The notes beneath the pieces are model-generated. The model made no database searches. It saw only the letters and a program-made list of their open reading frames with translations, and was not told where the DNA came from. From Bacteroidales bacterium (lineage in GTDB: Bacteria; Bacteroidota; Bacteroidia; Bacteroidales; UBA12077), in the NCBI GenBank assembly GCA_016342685.1, contig JAEINU010000003.1, forward strand, positions 496,001-560,000: a stretch of 64,000 bases of DNA, in the 5' to 3' direction. Shown here piece after piece: positions 8,812 through 16,494 of the stretch (position 1 is the stretch's first letter; each line of letters starts with the position of its first letter). The translations under genes and the position numbers were made by a program.

Positions 8812-9979
8812 ATTAATTATTATAATCGGTTTGTTTTCATTTATTTCTACGGCTGTTATGGCTCAATCATTTAATGAGCTTTTGAATACAATCGAAGAAA
8901 ATAATACTGAAATACAAGCTGCTAAAAAGTATGTTGAGAGTAAAACGTACGAATATAAAAGTGAAAATCTTCCTGATGGACCAAGTTTCTCTTATGGATA
9001 TTTTCCAGATAATTCAACAGTTTCAGGCACAAAAGAAGTTTTAGAAGTAAGTCAATCCTTTCAAATGCCTTGTTTTTACAGAAATCAATCGGCATATTCT
9101 AAACTTAGAATTAGTCAGGAAGAATTGTCGCAGAAGGTTTTAAGGCAGAATATCTTGATCGAGGCTAAACAGTTGTTAATAGAATATACTTATCGATTAA
9201 AGCAGATGGCAATTGTAGATAAACGATTAAAATTTGCTGAAGATATTTACAGCGCTTATATGATTCGCTTAGAAACTGGAGATGCAAATGCTTTGGAAGT
9301 AAATAAAGCGAAATTGCATTTAATGCAAGTTAAACGAAAAGAAAAAGATGCACGTAATGAGATTCTTTCTATTAAAGAGAAACTTAAGTATTTTAATGGT
9401 GGAAACGATCTTGAAATAAAAATCAATGATTATCCGCTTGTTAATTTGGTAGAATTGGATTCATTATTGTTTGATAAAATGGCAAACGATCCGGAAGTTC
9501 AGTTGAATCAAAAAGCAGTTGAAGTTTCTGAAAAACGAATTAAGGTTACTAAGAACTTACAATTACCTGAATTAAGTTTAGGATATGGAAGTGAAACTGT
9601 TGCCGATGAAAAATTCCAAGGAGTATTAGTTGGTATTTCTATTCCATTATGGGGAAGTAAAAGAACTATTCAACAATCGAAATTAGAGTCGGAGTATTTT
9701 AGCTTAAATAATAGCAGAGCAAAAAGAGCAAAGATTTCTGAAACAAAAGTAATGTTCGATAAGGTAACTACTCTAGATGAAAATCTTAAATCGTATAAGA
9801 ATATCTTAAGTTCGGTAAATAATGAAGATTTACTAAAACAATCATTGGAGCTTGGAGAGATTTCGGTTATTGAGTTCTTTACCGAGATGTTTTACTATTA
9901 CGAAGTGTATGATGATTTTCTTGATGTAGAAATGGAGTTTCATCAAGAATTAGCAAACTTATATAAGTATAAATTATAA
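8801..9979 (+). CDS. czcC: TolC-family outer membrane efflux protein (CzcC/CusC role)
   Basis: This 392-residue protein has a signal peptide ending VMAQ (about residue 22). It is predicted to be mainly long alpha-helical coiled coil (RLKQMAIVDKRLKFAEDIYSA, then a second similar repeat), with short beta parts such as PELSLGYGSETVADEKFQGV, as in the OEP/TolC family. It would form the trimeric outer-membrane channel of the efflux system. Its start overlaps the end of czcA by 11 bp, indicating translational coupling. It is slightly shorter than enteric TolC, as is usual for CzcC-like members. A stem-loop follows at 10022-10076. Confidence 0.85.
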   Translation: MKNKLIIIIGLFSFISTAVMAQSFNELLNTIEENNTEIQAAKKYVESKTYEYKSENLPDGPSFSYGYFPDNSTVSGTKEVLEVSQSFQMPCFYRNQSAYSKLRISQEELSQKVLRQNILIEAKQLLIEYTYRLKQMAIVDKRLKFAEDIYSAYMIRLETGDANALEVNKAKLHLMQVKRKEKDARNEILSIKEKLKYFNGGNDLEIKINDYPLVNLVELDSLLFDKMANDPEVQLNQKAVEVSEKRIKVTKNLQLPELSLGYGSETVADEKFQGVLVGISIPLWGSKRTIQQSKLESEYFSLNNSRAKRAKISETKVMFDKVTTLDENLKSYKNILSSVNNEDLLKQSLELGEISVIEFFTEMFYYYEVYDDFLDVEMEFHQELANLYKYKL

Positions 9980-10021
9980 TTTAGACTACGGTCTTTAAAG
10001 AGGCTAAGGTTTTATCATATT

Positions 10022-10076
10022 AAGCTTGTCGAAAGATCTATTAAGATTAAAATAGAATATTCCGACAAGCTTTTTA
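10022..10076. terminator. Hairpin between convergent czcC and nqrM-like genes
   Basis: Arms 10022-10031 and 10063-10072 are a perfect 10-bp inverted repeat followed by T residues. The left arm contains the GCTTGTCGAAAGAT core of the dispersed repeats seen at 14975, 29726 and 53729, so the terminator may derive from such a repeat. Confidence 0.6.
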
Positions 10077-10084
10077 ATTTTCCC

Positions 10085-10276
10085 TTATAAACTGGTTTCG
10101 CAAGATCCACCGCCGCATCCGCAACCAATTCCTTGGTCTTTTAATTTATCGGGATGACTCTGACACGATCCTCCTCTAAATTCTCCCTTTTTTGTAAAAA
10201 TCATTCTAACCGATAAGGCTAACACAACAATTACAATAAGTATAACAGTTAGAATAAACAATTCTAATATTGGCAT
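10085..10276 (-). CDS. nqrM: Small Cys-rich membrane protein, probable Na+-NQR maturation factor NqrM
   Basis: This 63-residue protein has one membrane helix (about residues 5-26, ILTVILIVIVVLALSV) and a short cytoplasmic tail with five cysteines (GSCQSH, GCGCGGGSC). That matches NqrM (formerly DUF539): a single helix, a basic GEFRGGSC-like junction and a Cys-rich tail. In Vibrio, NqrM is needed to deliver iron to the site between NqrD and NqrE. The window encodes nqrABCDEF about 9 kb away, which supports the assignment although the gene is unlinked. The alternative is the FeoB-associated Cys-rich membrane protein family, similar in size, but no feo genes are present. It has no partners nearby. 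Confidence 0.55.
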   Translation of the reverse strand: MPILELFILTVILIVIVVLALSVRMIFTKKGEFRGGSCQSHPDKLKDQGIGCGCGGGSCETSL

Positions 10277-10364
10277 AGCTTATGTTTTTGTTTCTATAAC
10301 AACAAAAATATTTAAGTGTTCATATTATAAATTATAATCAATATAATTAATCTCTACGTATTGA

Positions 10365-10372
10365 TATATTTG
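10365..10372 (+). promoter_or_regulatory. -7 promoter element ahead of the formate dehydrogenase operon
   Basis: TATATTTG matches TAnnTTTG and lies 47 bases before the ATG at 10420. No clear -33 element was found. Confidence 0.45.
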
Positions 10373-10419
10373 GATGCTTCCTTTATATTTATATGATATA
10401 ATTACTTAATTACTTTTTT

Positions 10420-10890
10420 ATGGATAAAAGTGCAATTATATCTAAGTTTGAGCCGCAAAAAGATAATATGCTCAACATTCTTCATGAGCTTCAAAATAGT
10501 AATCCGCAAAACTTTTTAACTACCGAAGATTTAAAACTTGTTGCAAATTATTTAAATACTACGTATAGCTCGGTTTATGGAGTTGTTAAGTACTATTCAA
10601 TGTTTAGTGTGGAACCAAGAGGAAAATATCTGATTAGGATATGTAAATCGCCTTTATGTAATATGGTTGGCGATAAATCTGTTCTTAATGATATAAAAGA
10701 AAATATAGGGATTGGAATTGGTGAAACAACCGATGATTTAATGTTCTCGGTTGAGGCATCTGAATGTCTTGGACACTGCGCCGAAGCTCCTGTTATGATG
10801 ATAAATGAAGGGGTCTATAAAAATCTAGATTCCAAAAAAATCAAGGATATCTTTCAAAATATTAAGTTAAACCATAAAAATACCGATTAG
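10420..10890 (+). CDS. NAD-dependent formate dehydrogenase, NuoE-like [2Fe-2S] subunit (FdsG type)
   Basis: The 156-residue protein is a thioredoxin-like NuoE/HndA-family subunit. Four cysteines ligate a [2Fe-2S] cluster in the family pattern: C75-x4-C80 (CKSPLC) and C116-x3-C120 (CLGHC). The N-terminal helical region (about 1-60) matches the NuoE dimerisation helices. It would pass electrons between the flavin subunit and the molybdenum subunit encoded next. It is first in a tight operon: the following GTG start is 2 bp after its stop. NuoE-like subunits also occur in NAD(P)-linked [FeFe] hydrogenases, but the third gene here is a formate dehydrogenase, so the complex is assigned as FdsGBA-like. 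Confidence 0.88.
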   Translation: MDKSAIISKFEPQKDNMLNILHELQNSNPQNFLTTEDLKLVANYLNTTYSSVYGVVKYYSMFSVEPRGKYLIRICKSPLCNMVGDKSVLNDIKENIGIGIGETTDDLMFSVEASECLGHCAEAPVMMINEGVYKNLDSKKIKDIFQNIKLNHKNTD

Positions 10891-10892
10891 CC

Positions 10893-12137
10893 GTGGTTTC
10901 AGAAAAGAAAATAGCATTAAGAAATGCAGAAAAGTATAATCCAATAAAGATAGACGAGTACATTAAGCTTGGAGGTTATAAGAATGCTCAAAAGGCATTA
11001 AAAATGAATCCGGTGGATATTGTCGATCTTGTAATTGATGCCAGATTGAGAGGTCGGGGAGGCGCAGGTTTTTCAGCAGGTCAGAAAAAAAAATATACCA
11101 GCGAAGCAATTTGCGATCGATGCATTCAAAAATATATTATTTGTAATGCGGATGAAGGTGAACCTGGAACGTTTAAGGACCGGGTAATAATGGAACAAGA
11201 TCCTCACATATTATTAGAAGGGATGATTATTGGAGCTCACGCCATTGGAGCAACAAAAGGTTTCATTTACGTTCGTGGCGAATACACCGATTCTATTTAT
11301 ATTTTAGGAATAGCAATTGAACAAGCAAAACAAAAAGGCTTTCTTGGTAAAAATATTTTTAATTCAGGATTCGATTTCGATATAGAACTTAAGCTAGGTG
11401 CTGGATCATATCTTTGTGGCGAAGAGCTAACGCTTTTAGAATCTTTAGAAGGTAAGCGAGGTTATCCTAGAATAAAACCCCCATTTCCAGCAGAGAAAGG
11501 TTTGTTCGGAATGCCAACATTAATAAATAATGTAGAAACATTTGCACACATTCCTTACATTATTGAATATGGTGCTGATCATTATAGAACGATGGGTACC
11601 GAAAATTCTCCTGGAACTAAAATATTTACAATTAGCGGCGATGTAAATAAACCTGGATATTACGAAGTTGCTATGGGAACAACATTGAGAGAGTTAGTGT
11701 ATGAACTTGCTGGAGGAATAAAGAATAATAAAAAATTTAAGGCTGCAGTATTAGGTGGTGCAGCAGGGACTTTTGTCGATGAAACAGTGCTTGATACGCA
11801 AATGGGTTTTGATACTTTAAAAGAAAAAGGTGCAGTACTTGGATCAGGTGCAATAATGGTTATGTCGGAAGATCGATCAATTTTTGATATGACTCATTCT
11901 ATTCTAAAATTCTTTAAACACGAATCATGCGGAAAATGTGTGCCTTGCCGAATTGGTACTGCACAATTAATGCAGCTTATGAAACAAACTAAAGAGAATG
12001 GAACGGATCGTAAAGTGTTATTAGATCAATTGCTTTCCGAAGCAGAATATATGGCAAAAACATCATTATGTCCTTTAGGACAATCTCCAATTATGCCAAT
12101 AAAAAGTTTGAAACAATATTTTGAAAATCAATTTTAG
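10893..12137 (+). CDS. NAD-dependent formate dehydrogenase, NuoF-like flavin subunit (FdsB type)
   Basis: This protein has 414 residues. The NADH/FMN-binding glycine-rich loop is GRGGAGFSAG (54-63), followed by NADEGEPGTFKDR (85-97) and the GAGSYLCGEETL-like segment typical of NuoF. An SLBB-type domain follows (GTKIFTISGDVNKPGYYEV). The C-terminal [4Fe-4S] ligands are ESCGKCVPCRIGT plus a later SLCPLGQS cysteine. It would transfer electrons between formate dehydrogenase and NAD+. The start is GTG, 2 bp after the upstream stop, and no other start precedes GRGGAGF sensibly. The N-terminal thioredoxin-like domain of some FdsB proteins is absent, since that module is the separate gene upstream. 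Confidence 0.9.
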   Translation: MVSEKKIALRNAEKYNPIKIDEYIKLGGYKNAQKALKMNPVDIVDLVIDARLRGRGGAGFSAGQKKKYTSEAICDRCIQKYIICNADEGEPGTFKDRVIMEQDPHILLEGMIIGAHAIGATKGFIYVRGEYTDSIYILGIAIEQAKQKGFLGKNIFNSGFDFDIELKLGAGSYLCGEELTLLESLEGKRGYPRIKPPFPAEKGLFGMPTLINNVETFAHIPYIIEYGADHYRTMGTENSPGTKIFTISGDVNKPGYYEVAMGTTLRELVYELAGGIKNNKKFKAAVLGGAAGTFVDETVLDTQMGFDTLKEKGAVLGSGAIMVMSEDRSIFDMTHSILKFFKHESCGKCVPCRIGTAQLMQLMKQTKENGTDRKVLLDQLLSEAEYMAKTSLCPLGQSPIMPIKSLKQYFENQF

Positions 12138-12152
12138 AACAGACATAAGAAT

Positions 12153-14876
12153 ATGAGCAAGATTGTAAATATTACTATCGACGGAAAAAAAATAAAAGCA
12201 CAAGAAGGAGCAAATCTTTTAAAAGTAGCTCACGAAAATGGAATTCAAATCCCAAGTTTGTGTTATCATCGAAAGTTATCGCCAACAGGTGCCTGTCGTT
12301 TGTGTGTTACAAAAATAAAAGGCACAAATGGATTGCTTATGTCGTGTACTGTTTCTGTAAAAGAAGGTTTGGAAGTTATTGCATTTGATGAGGAGCTTGA
12401 AGAAACAAGAAAACATACATTAGATTATTTATTAGCAGAGCATAACGATTCTTATGATGGAACTTATACCGATGAGTTTCGAGATTGGGTAATTCATTAT
12501 GGTTTAGATAATCCAAAGAATCGTAAATATCCAAATATTAGTAAAGATTTAAATTATAAGATTGATTCTAGTTCCCCAATTTTAACTTACGATGCATCAA
12601 AATGTATAAAATGTTTTCGATGCATTAAAGCGTGCGACGAAGTGCAAGGGAAAAATGTATTGTCATTCTCCGAGAGAGGAATTACTTCGTATATTATTGC
12701 AGGATTTGATAAATGGAACGAGTCTGAATGCGACGGTTGTGGTGAATGTGTTCAGCTTTGTCCTACAGGAGCTTTGGTTGAGAATCCGCATCGGAACGAA
12801 ATCAGTGTAAATAAAATCGATAAAAAGGTAATAACAACTTGTCCATATTGTGGGGTTGGTTGCCAGATTGAATTAAATATTCAGGATGGAAAAATTGTCC
12901 GTTCCAATGGTGTTGAAGGGGTGTTACCAAACGATGGCAGATTGTGTGTAAAAGGTCGGTTTGGATACGATTATGTTCAAAGTCCAGAACGATTAACGAC
13001 TCCATTAATAAAGAAAAACGGGGAGTTTGTTGAGGCAAGTTGGGACGAAGCGCTCGATTTAATTGCAAGTAAGTTTGGAGCGATTAAAGAGAAATATGGA
13101 AATGATGCCCTTGCGGGATATGCATCGGCAAAATGTACAAACGAAGATAATTATCTATTCCAGAAATTTATTCGAGTGGTGTTTGGAACAAATAATATTG
13201 ATTATTGCACGCGTTTGTGCCATGCATCAACGGTAACAGCCATGTTAAAATCAATTGGCGATGGGGCAGGAACAAATTCCATTGAAGATTTTGAAACCAC
13301 AGATTGTTTATTTGTTACTGGTAATAATATTATTGAGACACATCCTGTTACAGCAACGTATGTAAAGAATGGCAAATACAATGGGCAAAAGATAATTGTT
13401 TGCGATCCAAAATGGACTCCATTAGTTAAGTATGCCGATATATGGTTACAACCTAGACTTGGAGCGGATGTGGCCTTATTAAATGGAATTATTCACGTAA
13501 TTATTAAAGAAGATTTAATCGATTTAGATTTTATTAAAAAGCGAGTTGATCGTGGCGAAGAAGCTTTCGAAGAATTAAAGCTTTTAGTTGAAAAATATAC
13601 GCCTGAAAAAACAGAGGAATTAACATCTGTTCCTAAAGAAAAAATTATTGCTGCAGCAAGAATGTATGCTACTGCAGAAACTTCAATGATAGCAACCGGT
13701 ATGGGAATGAGTCAGCAAGTTACAGGAACAAATAATGTTTTTTCTTTAATTAATATGATGTTGATTACCGGTCAAATTGGTAAAGAAAGAGCCGGAATTG
13801 ATCCACCACGTGGACAAAATAATGTTCAGGGAGCAACCGATGTAGGATGTTCTCCTATCGTTTATCCGGGTTACATTCCAATTATCGATGAAGAAAATAG
13901 AAAGCGTATTGCTAAACTTTGGAATGTGAATTTTGACAATTTATCGGGGAAGCCAGGATTAACAACGGTAGAAATAATGCATGCTGCATATGATGAAAAA
14001 ATAAAGGGTTTATATATAATGGGAGAGAATCCTATGGTAACAGATCCCGATTTGAATCACACCGAAAAAGCTTTGAAAAAAATGGACTTTGTGGTTGTTC
14101 AAGATATTTTCCACACAGAAACAACTCCATATGCAGATGTTATTTTACCTGCAGCTTCGTTTGCAGAAAAAGAAGGCACATTTGTAAATAGCGATCGTCG
14201 TGTGTTGCGAGTTCGAAAAGCAGTTGAATCGCCAGGAGAAGCTCGCGAAGATTGGAAAATTATTATTGATATTGCCGAAAGAATGGGATATGATATTGGG
14301 AATTATAAATCGGGTTCAGAAGTATTTGATGAATTAGCGAAGGCTACTCCAATTCTGTCGGGAATCTCATTCGATCGAATCGAACATCAGGGAATTCAGT
14401 GGCCATGTCCTACAAAAGATCACCCAGGAACGAGCACCTTGTTTTTAGATAAATTCAATACTCCAAATGGTAAAGCAAAATTAAATCCGGTTGAATTCGT
14501 TGCACAAAAAGAAAGGACATCAAAGGATTATCCGTTTCTTTTAAACAGTGGACGTATTTTATATCACTATCATACCACAACAATGTCTCGTAAGAATAAA
14601 TCATTAACCGATTTTGCAAACGAGTCGTATGTTTTAATGAATCCTGGAGATGTTCTAAAGTTTGGTTTAACAGATGGCGAACGAGTAAAAGTAAGTTCCA
14701 AACAAGGTGAGTTGGAAACAACACTGCAATCGAGCGATCAGGTTGCAGAGAGCGAATTATTTATGCCATGGCATTATTCAGAATCGCCGGTAAATAGATT
14801 AACACGTAGTGATTTAGATCCATTCTCAAAAATTGCAGCTTTTAAATTAACTGCTTGTAAAGTAGAGAAGGTATAA
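12153..14876 (+). CDS. fdhA: NAD-dependent formate dehydrogenase catalytic subunit (molybdopterin, Cys-type)
   Basis: Domains of this 907-residue protein, in order: a [2Fe-2S] ferredoxin fold (C37, C48, C51, C65); a remnant of the NuoG His-Cys linker (H97, but no cysteines); two [4Fe-4S] sites (C151, 154, 157, 161 and C193, 196, 199, 203); the [4Fe-4S] of the molybdopterin domain (C230, C233, C237, C265); then the bis-molybdopterin domains and a C-terminal dinucleotide-binding domain (about 790-900). The Mo ligand is C356 followed by H357 (TRLCHAS), so this is a cysteine and not a selenocysteine enzyme. It interconverts formate and CO2. It ends the operon; the cytoplasmic location fits the absence of a signal peptide. 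Chaperones (FdhD, cofactor genes) are not in the window. Confidence 0.92.
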   Translation: MSKIVNITIDGKKIKAQEGANLLKVAHENGIQIPSLCYHRKLSPTGACRLCVTKIKGTNGLLMSCTVSVKEGLEVIAFDEELEETRKHTLDYLLAEHNDSYDGTYTDEFRDWVIHYGLDNPKNRKYPNISKDLNYKIDSSSPILTYDASKCIKCFRCIKACDEVQGKNVLSFSERGITSYIIAGFDKWNESECDGCGECVQLCPTGALVENPHRNEISVNKIDKKVITTCPYCGVGCQIELNIQDGKIVRSNGVEGVLPNDGRLCVKGRFGYDYVQSPERLTTPLIKKNGEFVEASWDEALDLIASKFGAIKEKYGNDALAGYASAKCTNEDNYLFQKFIRVVFGTNNIDYCTRLCHASTVTAMLKSIGDGAGTNSIEDFETTDCLFVTGNNIIETHPVTATYVKNGKYNGQKIIVCDPKWTPLVKYADIWLQPRLGADVALLNGIIHVIIKEDLIDLDFIKKRVDRGEEAFEELKLLVEKYTPEKTEELTSVPKEKIIAAARMYATAETSMIATGMGMSQQVTGTNNVFSLINMMLITGQIGKERAGIDPPRGQNNVQGATDVGCSPIVYPGYIPIIDEENRKRIAKLWNVNFDNLSGKPGLTTVEIMHAAYDEKIKGLYIMGENPMVTDPDLNHTEKALKKMDFVVVQDIFHTETTPYADVILPAASFAEKEGTFVNSDRRVLRVRKAVESPGEAREDWKIIIDIAERMGYDIGNYKSGSEVFDELAKATPILSGISFDRIEHQGIQWPCPTKDHPGTSTLFLDKFNTPNGKAKLNPVEFVAQKERTSKDYPFLLNSGRILYHYHTTTMSRKNKSLTDFANESYVLMNPGDVLKFGLTDGERVKVSSKQGELETTLQSSDQVAESELFMPWHYSESPVNRLTRSDLDPFSKIAAFKLTACKVEKV

Positions 14877-14883
14877 TAGTAAA

Positions 14884-14964
14884 TGTCATTCCCAACTTGA
14901 TTGGGAATCTCTCAGGTGCGGGAATTAAAAAATGATAGATTCCGGTTCTTCGCCCGGAATGACA
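14884..14964. repeat. Palindromic intergenic element, copy 1 (81 bp)
   Basis: The ends form a 12-bp perfect inverted repeat (14881-14892 with 14956-14967). Inside are two smaller hairpins: TCCCAA-N5-TTGGGA near 14890-14906 and TCCGG..CCGGA near 14941-14957. Two further copies are at 29825-29906 and 42273-42354; all begin TGTCAT and end ATGACA and share an AACTTGATTGG-type segment. There is no coding capacity. Confidence 0.75.
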
Positions 14965-14974
14965 TTTAAGGGTT

Positions 14975-14999
14975 TGTCATCTTGAGCTTGTCGAAAGAT
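14975..14999. repeat. Dispersed GAGCTTGTCGAA repeat
   Basis: The sequence TGTCATCTTGAGCTTGTCGAAAGAT is a small hairpin (ATCTT/AAGAT arms around GAGCTTGTCGA). Relatives are at 29726-29750 and 53729-53755, and a partial one is inside the hairpin at 10022. Confidence 0.65.
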
Positions 15000-15028
15000 A
15001 GACATGTTCAACTAATAAATAATAATCT

Positions 15029-15059
15029 AGCAGAAAATTTATTTTTTCTGCTTTTTTTT
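15029..15059 (+). terminator. Terminator of the formate dehydrogenase operon
   Basis: A perfect 9-bp stem (15029-15037 with 15044-15052) is followed by a run of T residues to 15059. It lies about 150 bp after the catalytic subunit gene, beyond the two repeat elements. Confidence 0.7.
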
Positions 15060-15123
15060 ATTTTAAATTGTAACATCTCACTAGTTGGGTTTACTAAATA
15101 AGCAAATGAATCATTTTATTAGA

Positions 15124-15636
15124 ATGAATAAAAAAGAAGATCAGTTTCGAAAAATAATTGTAGACAACGAAAATAAAATTCAAGGTATTTGTAAATACTA
15201 TTCCTTAAACGATTCAGATCAACAAGATATGTATCAGGAGGTACTTATTAATATATGGAAAAGCATTGATTCTTTTCGTGGAGATGCTCAATTGAGTACC
15301 TGGATTTATCGGGTTGCTGTAAATACTGCAATGGGGTTTGCAAATAAAGAAATCCGTAGGCAGAAAATCTTTCTTGATCAAAAAGATAAGAGCTTGCAGC
15401 ACCTTATTGATGTTGATGAAAATACTTCGAAAGAAAAAGAAAAATTATTTCAGACTTTGGAAAATCAGATAAATCAACTCTCGGTTATCGATAAAATAAT
15501 TATAACTCTGGTTTTAGAATCTGTTAATCACAAAGAAATTGCTTCTGTAATTGGAATTACAGAATCGAATGTTAGAGTAAAAGTTCATCGTATTAAAAAT
15601 GAACTGAAAGAAGCTCTTAAATCATCAAATTTATAA
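15124..15636 (+). CDS. ECF-type sigma-70 family RNA polymerase sigma factor
   Basis: This is about 170 residues. Region 2 is clear (DQQDMYQEVLINIWKSIDSFRGDAQLSTWIYRVAVNTA), as is region 4 with its helix-turn-helix (LESVNHKEIASVIGITESNVRVKVHRIKNELKEAL). I chose the ATG at 15124 because it places region 2 at the usual distance from the N-terminus. An in-frame ATG at 15106 and a TTG at 15085 would add 6 or 13 residues. It is followed within 9 bp by a four-helix membrane protein and then by a two-helix one, ending at a strong terminator, so the three form an operon. ECF factors are usually held by an anti-sigma factor; no classical one is present. Confidence 0.85.
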   Translation: MNKKEDQFRKIIVDNENKIQGICKYYSLNDSDQQDMYQEVLINIWKSIDSFRGDAQLSTWIYRVAVNTAMGFANKEIRRQKIFLDQKDKSLQHLIDVDENTSKEKEKLFQTLENQINQLSVIDKIIITLVLESVNHKEIASVIGITESNVRVKVHRIKNELKEALKSSNL

Positions 15637-15645
15637 TTCAAGATT

Positions 15646-16203
15646 ATGAGAAAAAATAGACAAAATATGAATTTAGACACGCTTATCGTTGATATGCAGT
15701 CTAAGGATAAAAAATTCAAGAATATATTTAAACGATTTCAGGTTGTGTTCTTTCTTTTTGTGATTTTGTATGGTGGACTGTTTCTGGTTAATCCAGATTC
15801 GGAGTTAACATTGAATCACCGTATAGCTGGCGTGTTTTATGTGCTTGGGTTTAGTGCTTTTACATTTTATCTAAGAAAATATTATAAAATATATAACAAA
15901 GTAAATTACTCTGATCCTGTAAAAAAGGTTTTGGAAGATGCCGAAAAGAGATATCGTAAGTTTAAACCAGATTCATTAATTGTTTTTACTGGTGTGCTTT
16001 TTATTAATGCAGCTACTTTATTAATGACAATTGGGAATATATTTGAGAGTCGAGGTACCTTATATAGTTTCTTATTAGTTGAAATGTTATTTCTTGGTTC
16101 GTTGGGGTTTGGACTTGTAATTGGAATTTTATGGTGGCGCAGAGATAGTAAACCAATCTGGTTGTCGGTAAAGAATTTATTAAAAGAATTAGAAGAAGAA
16201 TAG
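15646..16203 (+). CDS. Four-helix membrane protein of unknown function next to the ECF sigma factor
   Basis: This 185-residue protein has a charged N-terminus (about 1-30) facing the cytoplasm if the helices follow the positive-inside rule. Helices lie at about 31-48, 65-82, 118-135 and 145-165, with a charged loop between (SDPVKKVLEDAEKRYRKFKPDS) and an acidic tail. I recognise no family. Its position directly after the sigma factor suggests a regulator, possibly sequestering the sigma factor at the membrane through the N-terminal segment. It has no zinc-binding anti-sigma (HxxxCxxC) motif. Confidence 0.6.
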   Translation: MRKNRQNMNLDTLIVDMQSKDKKFKNIFKRFQVVFFLFVILYGGLFLVNPDSELTLNHRIAGVFYVLGFSAFTFYLRKYYKIYNKVNYSDPVKKVLEDAEKRYRKFKPDSLIVFTGVLFINAATLLMTIGNIFESRGTLYSFLLVEMLFLGSLGFGLVIGILWWRRDSKPIWLSVKNLLKELEEE

Positions 16204-16215
16204 AAAAATGTGATT

Positions 16216-16440
16216 ATGAAATTAGAAAAGAGTACTTTAAAACGAATTCAGTATGTAGCTTTAAGCTTTTCTTTGTTGGGATATGCCGGATTCACAGTTA
16301 ATTTAATGTTTAGCGAAAAAATGAGTGATTTCTTTAAAGGTTTTCTGGAAGGTATGTCATTTATGATGATTGCTACATGGGGCGTATATATGGTATGGAG
16401 CGCTTTTAGTAAAAGGAATCCCTACGAGATTATTAAATAA
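16216..16440 (+). CDS. Small two-helix membrane protein, end of the sigma factor operon
   Basis: The 74-residue product has two predicted membrane helices (about 9-29 and 41-62). The likely start is the ATG at 16216 (MKLEKST); an in-frame GTG lies two codons upstream at 16210. I do not recognise the family. It is separated from the preceding gene by 12 bp and followed directly by a palindromic terminator, so it is the last gene of the ECF operon. Its small size and paired helices would suit a membrane partner of the 185-residue protein, which is inference only. Confidence 0.55.
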   Translation: MKLEKSTLKRIQYVALSFSLLGYAGFTVNLMFSEKMSDFFKGFLEGMSFMMIATWGVYMVWSAFSKRNPYEIIK

Positions 16441-16448
16441 AAAATAAA

Positions 16449-16476
16449 AAAGCCCGAATCAATTGATTCGGGCTTT
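16449..16476. terminator. Bidirectional terminator between the ECF operon and proline dehydrogenase
   Basis: This is a perfect 28-bp palindrome, AAAGCCCGAATCAA followed by its complement, with A-rich sequence on one side and T-rich on the other. It serves both convergent transcripts. Confidence 0.85.
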
Positions 16477-16494
16477 ACTTTTATCTTATAAAGC

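Noticed and set aside
13218-13223. Selenocysteine at the active site of formate dehydrogenase
   Set aside because: The codon at the Mo-ligand position is TGC (Cys, C356); the reading frame has no in-frame TGA.
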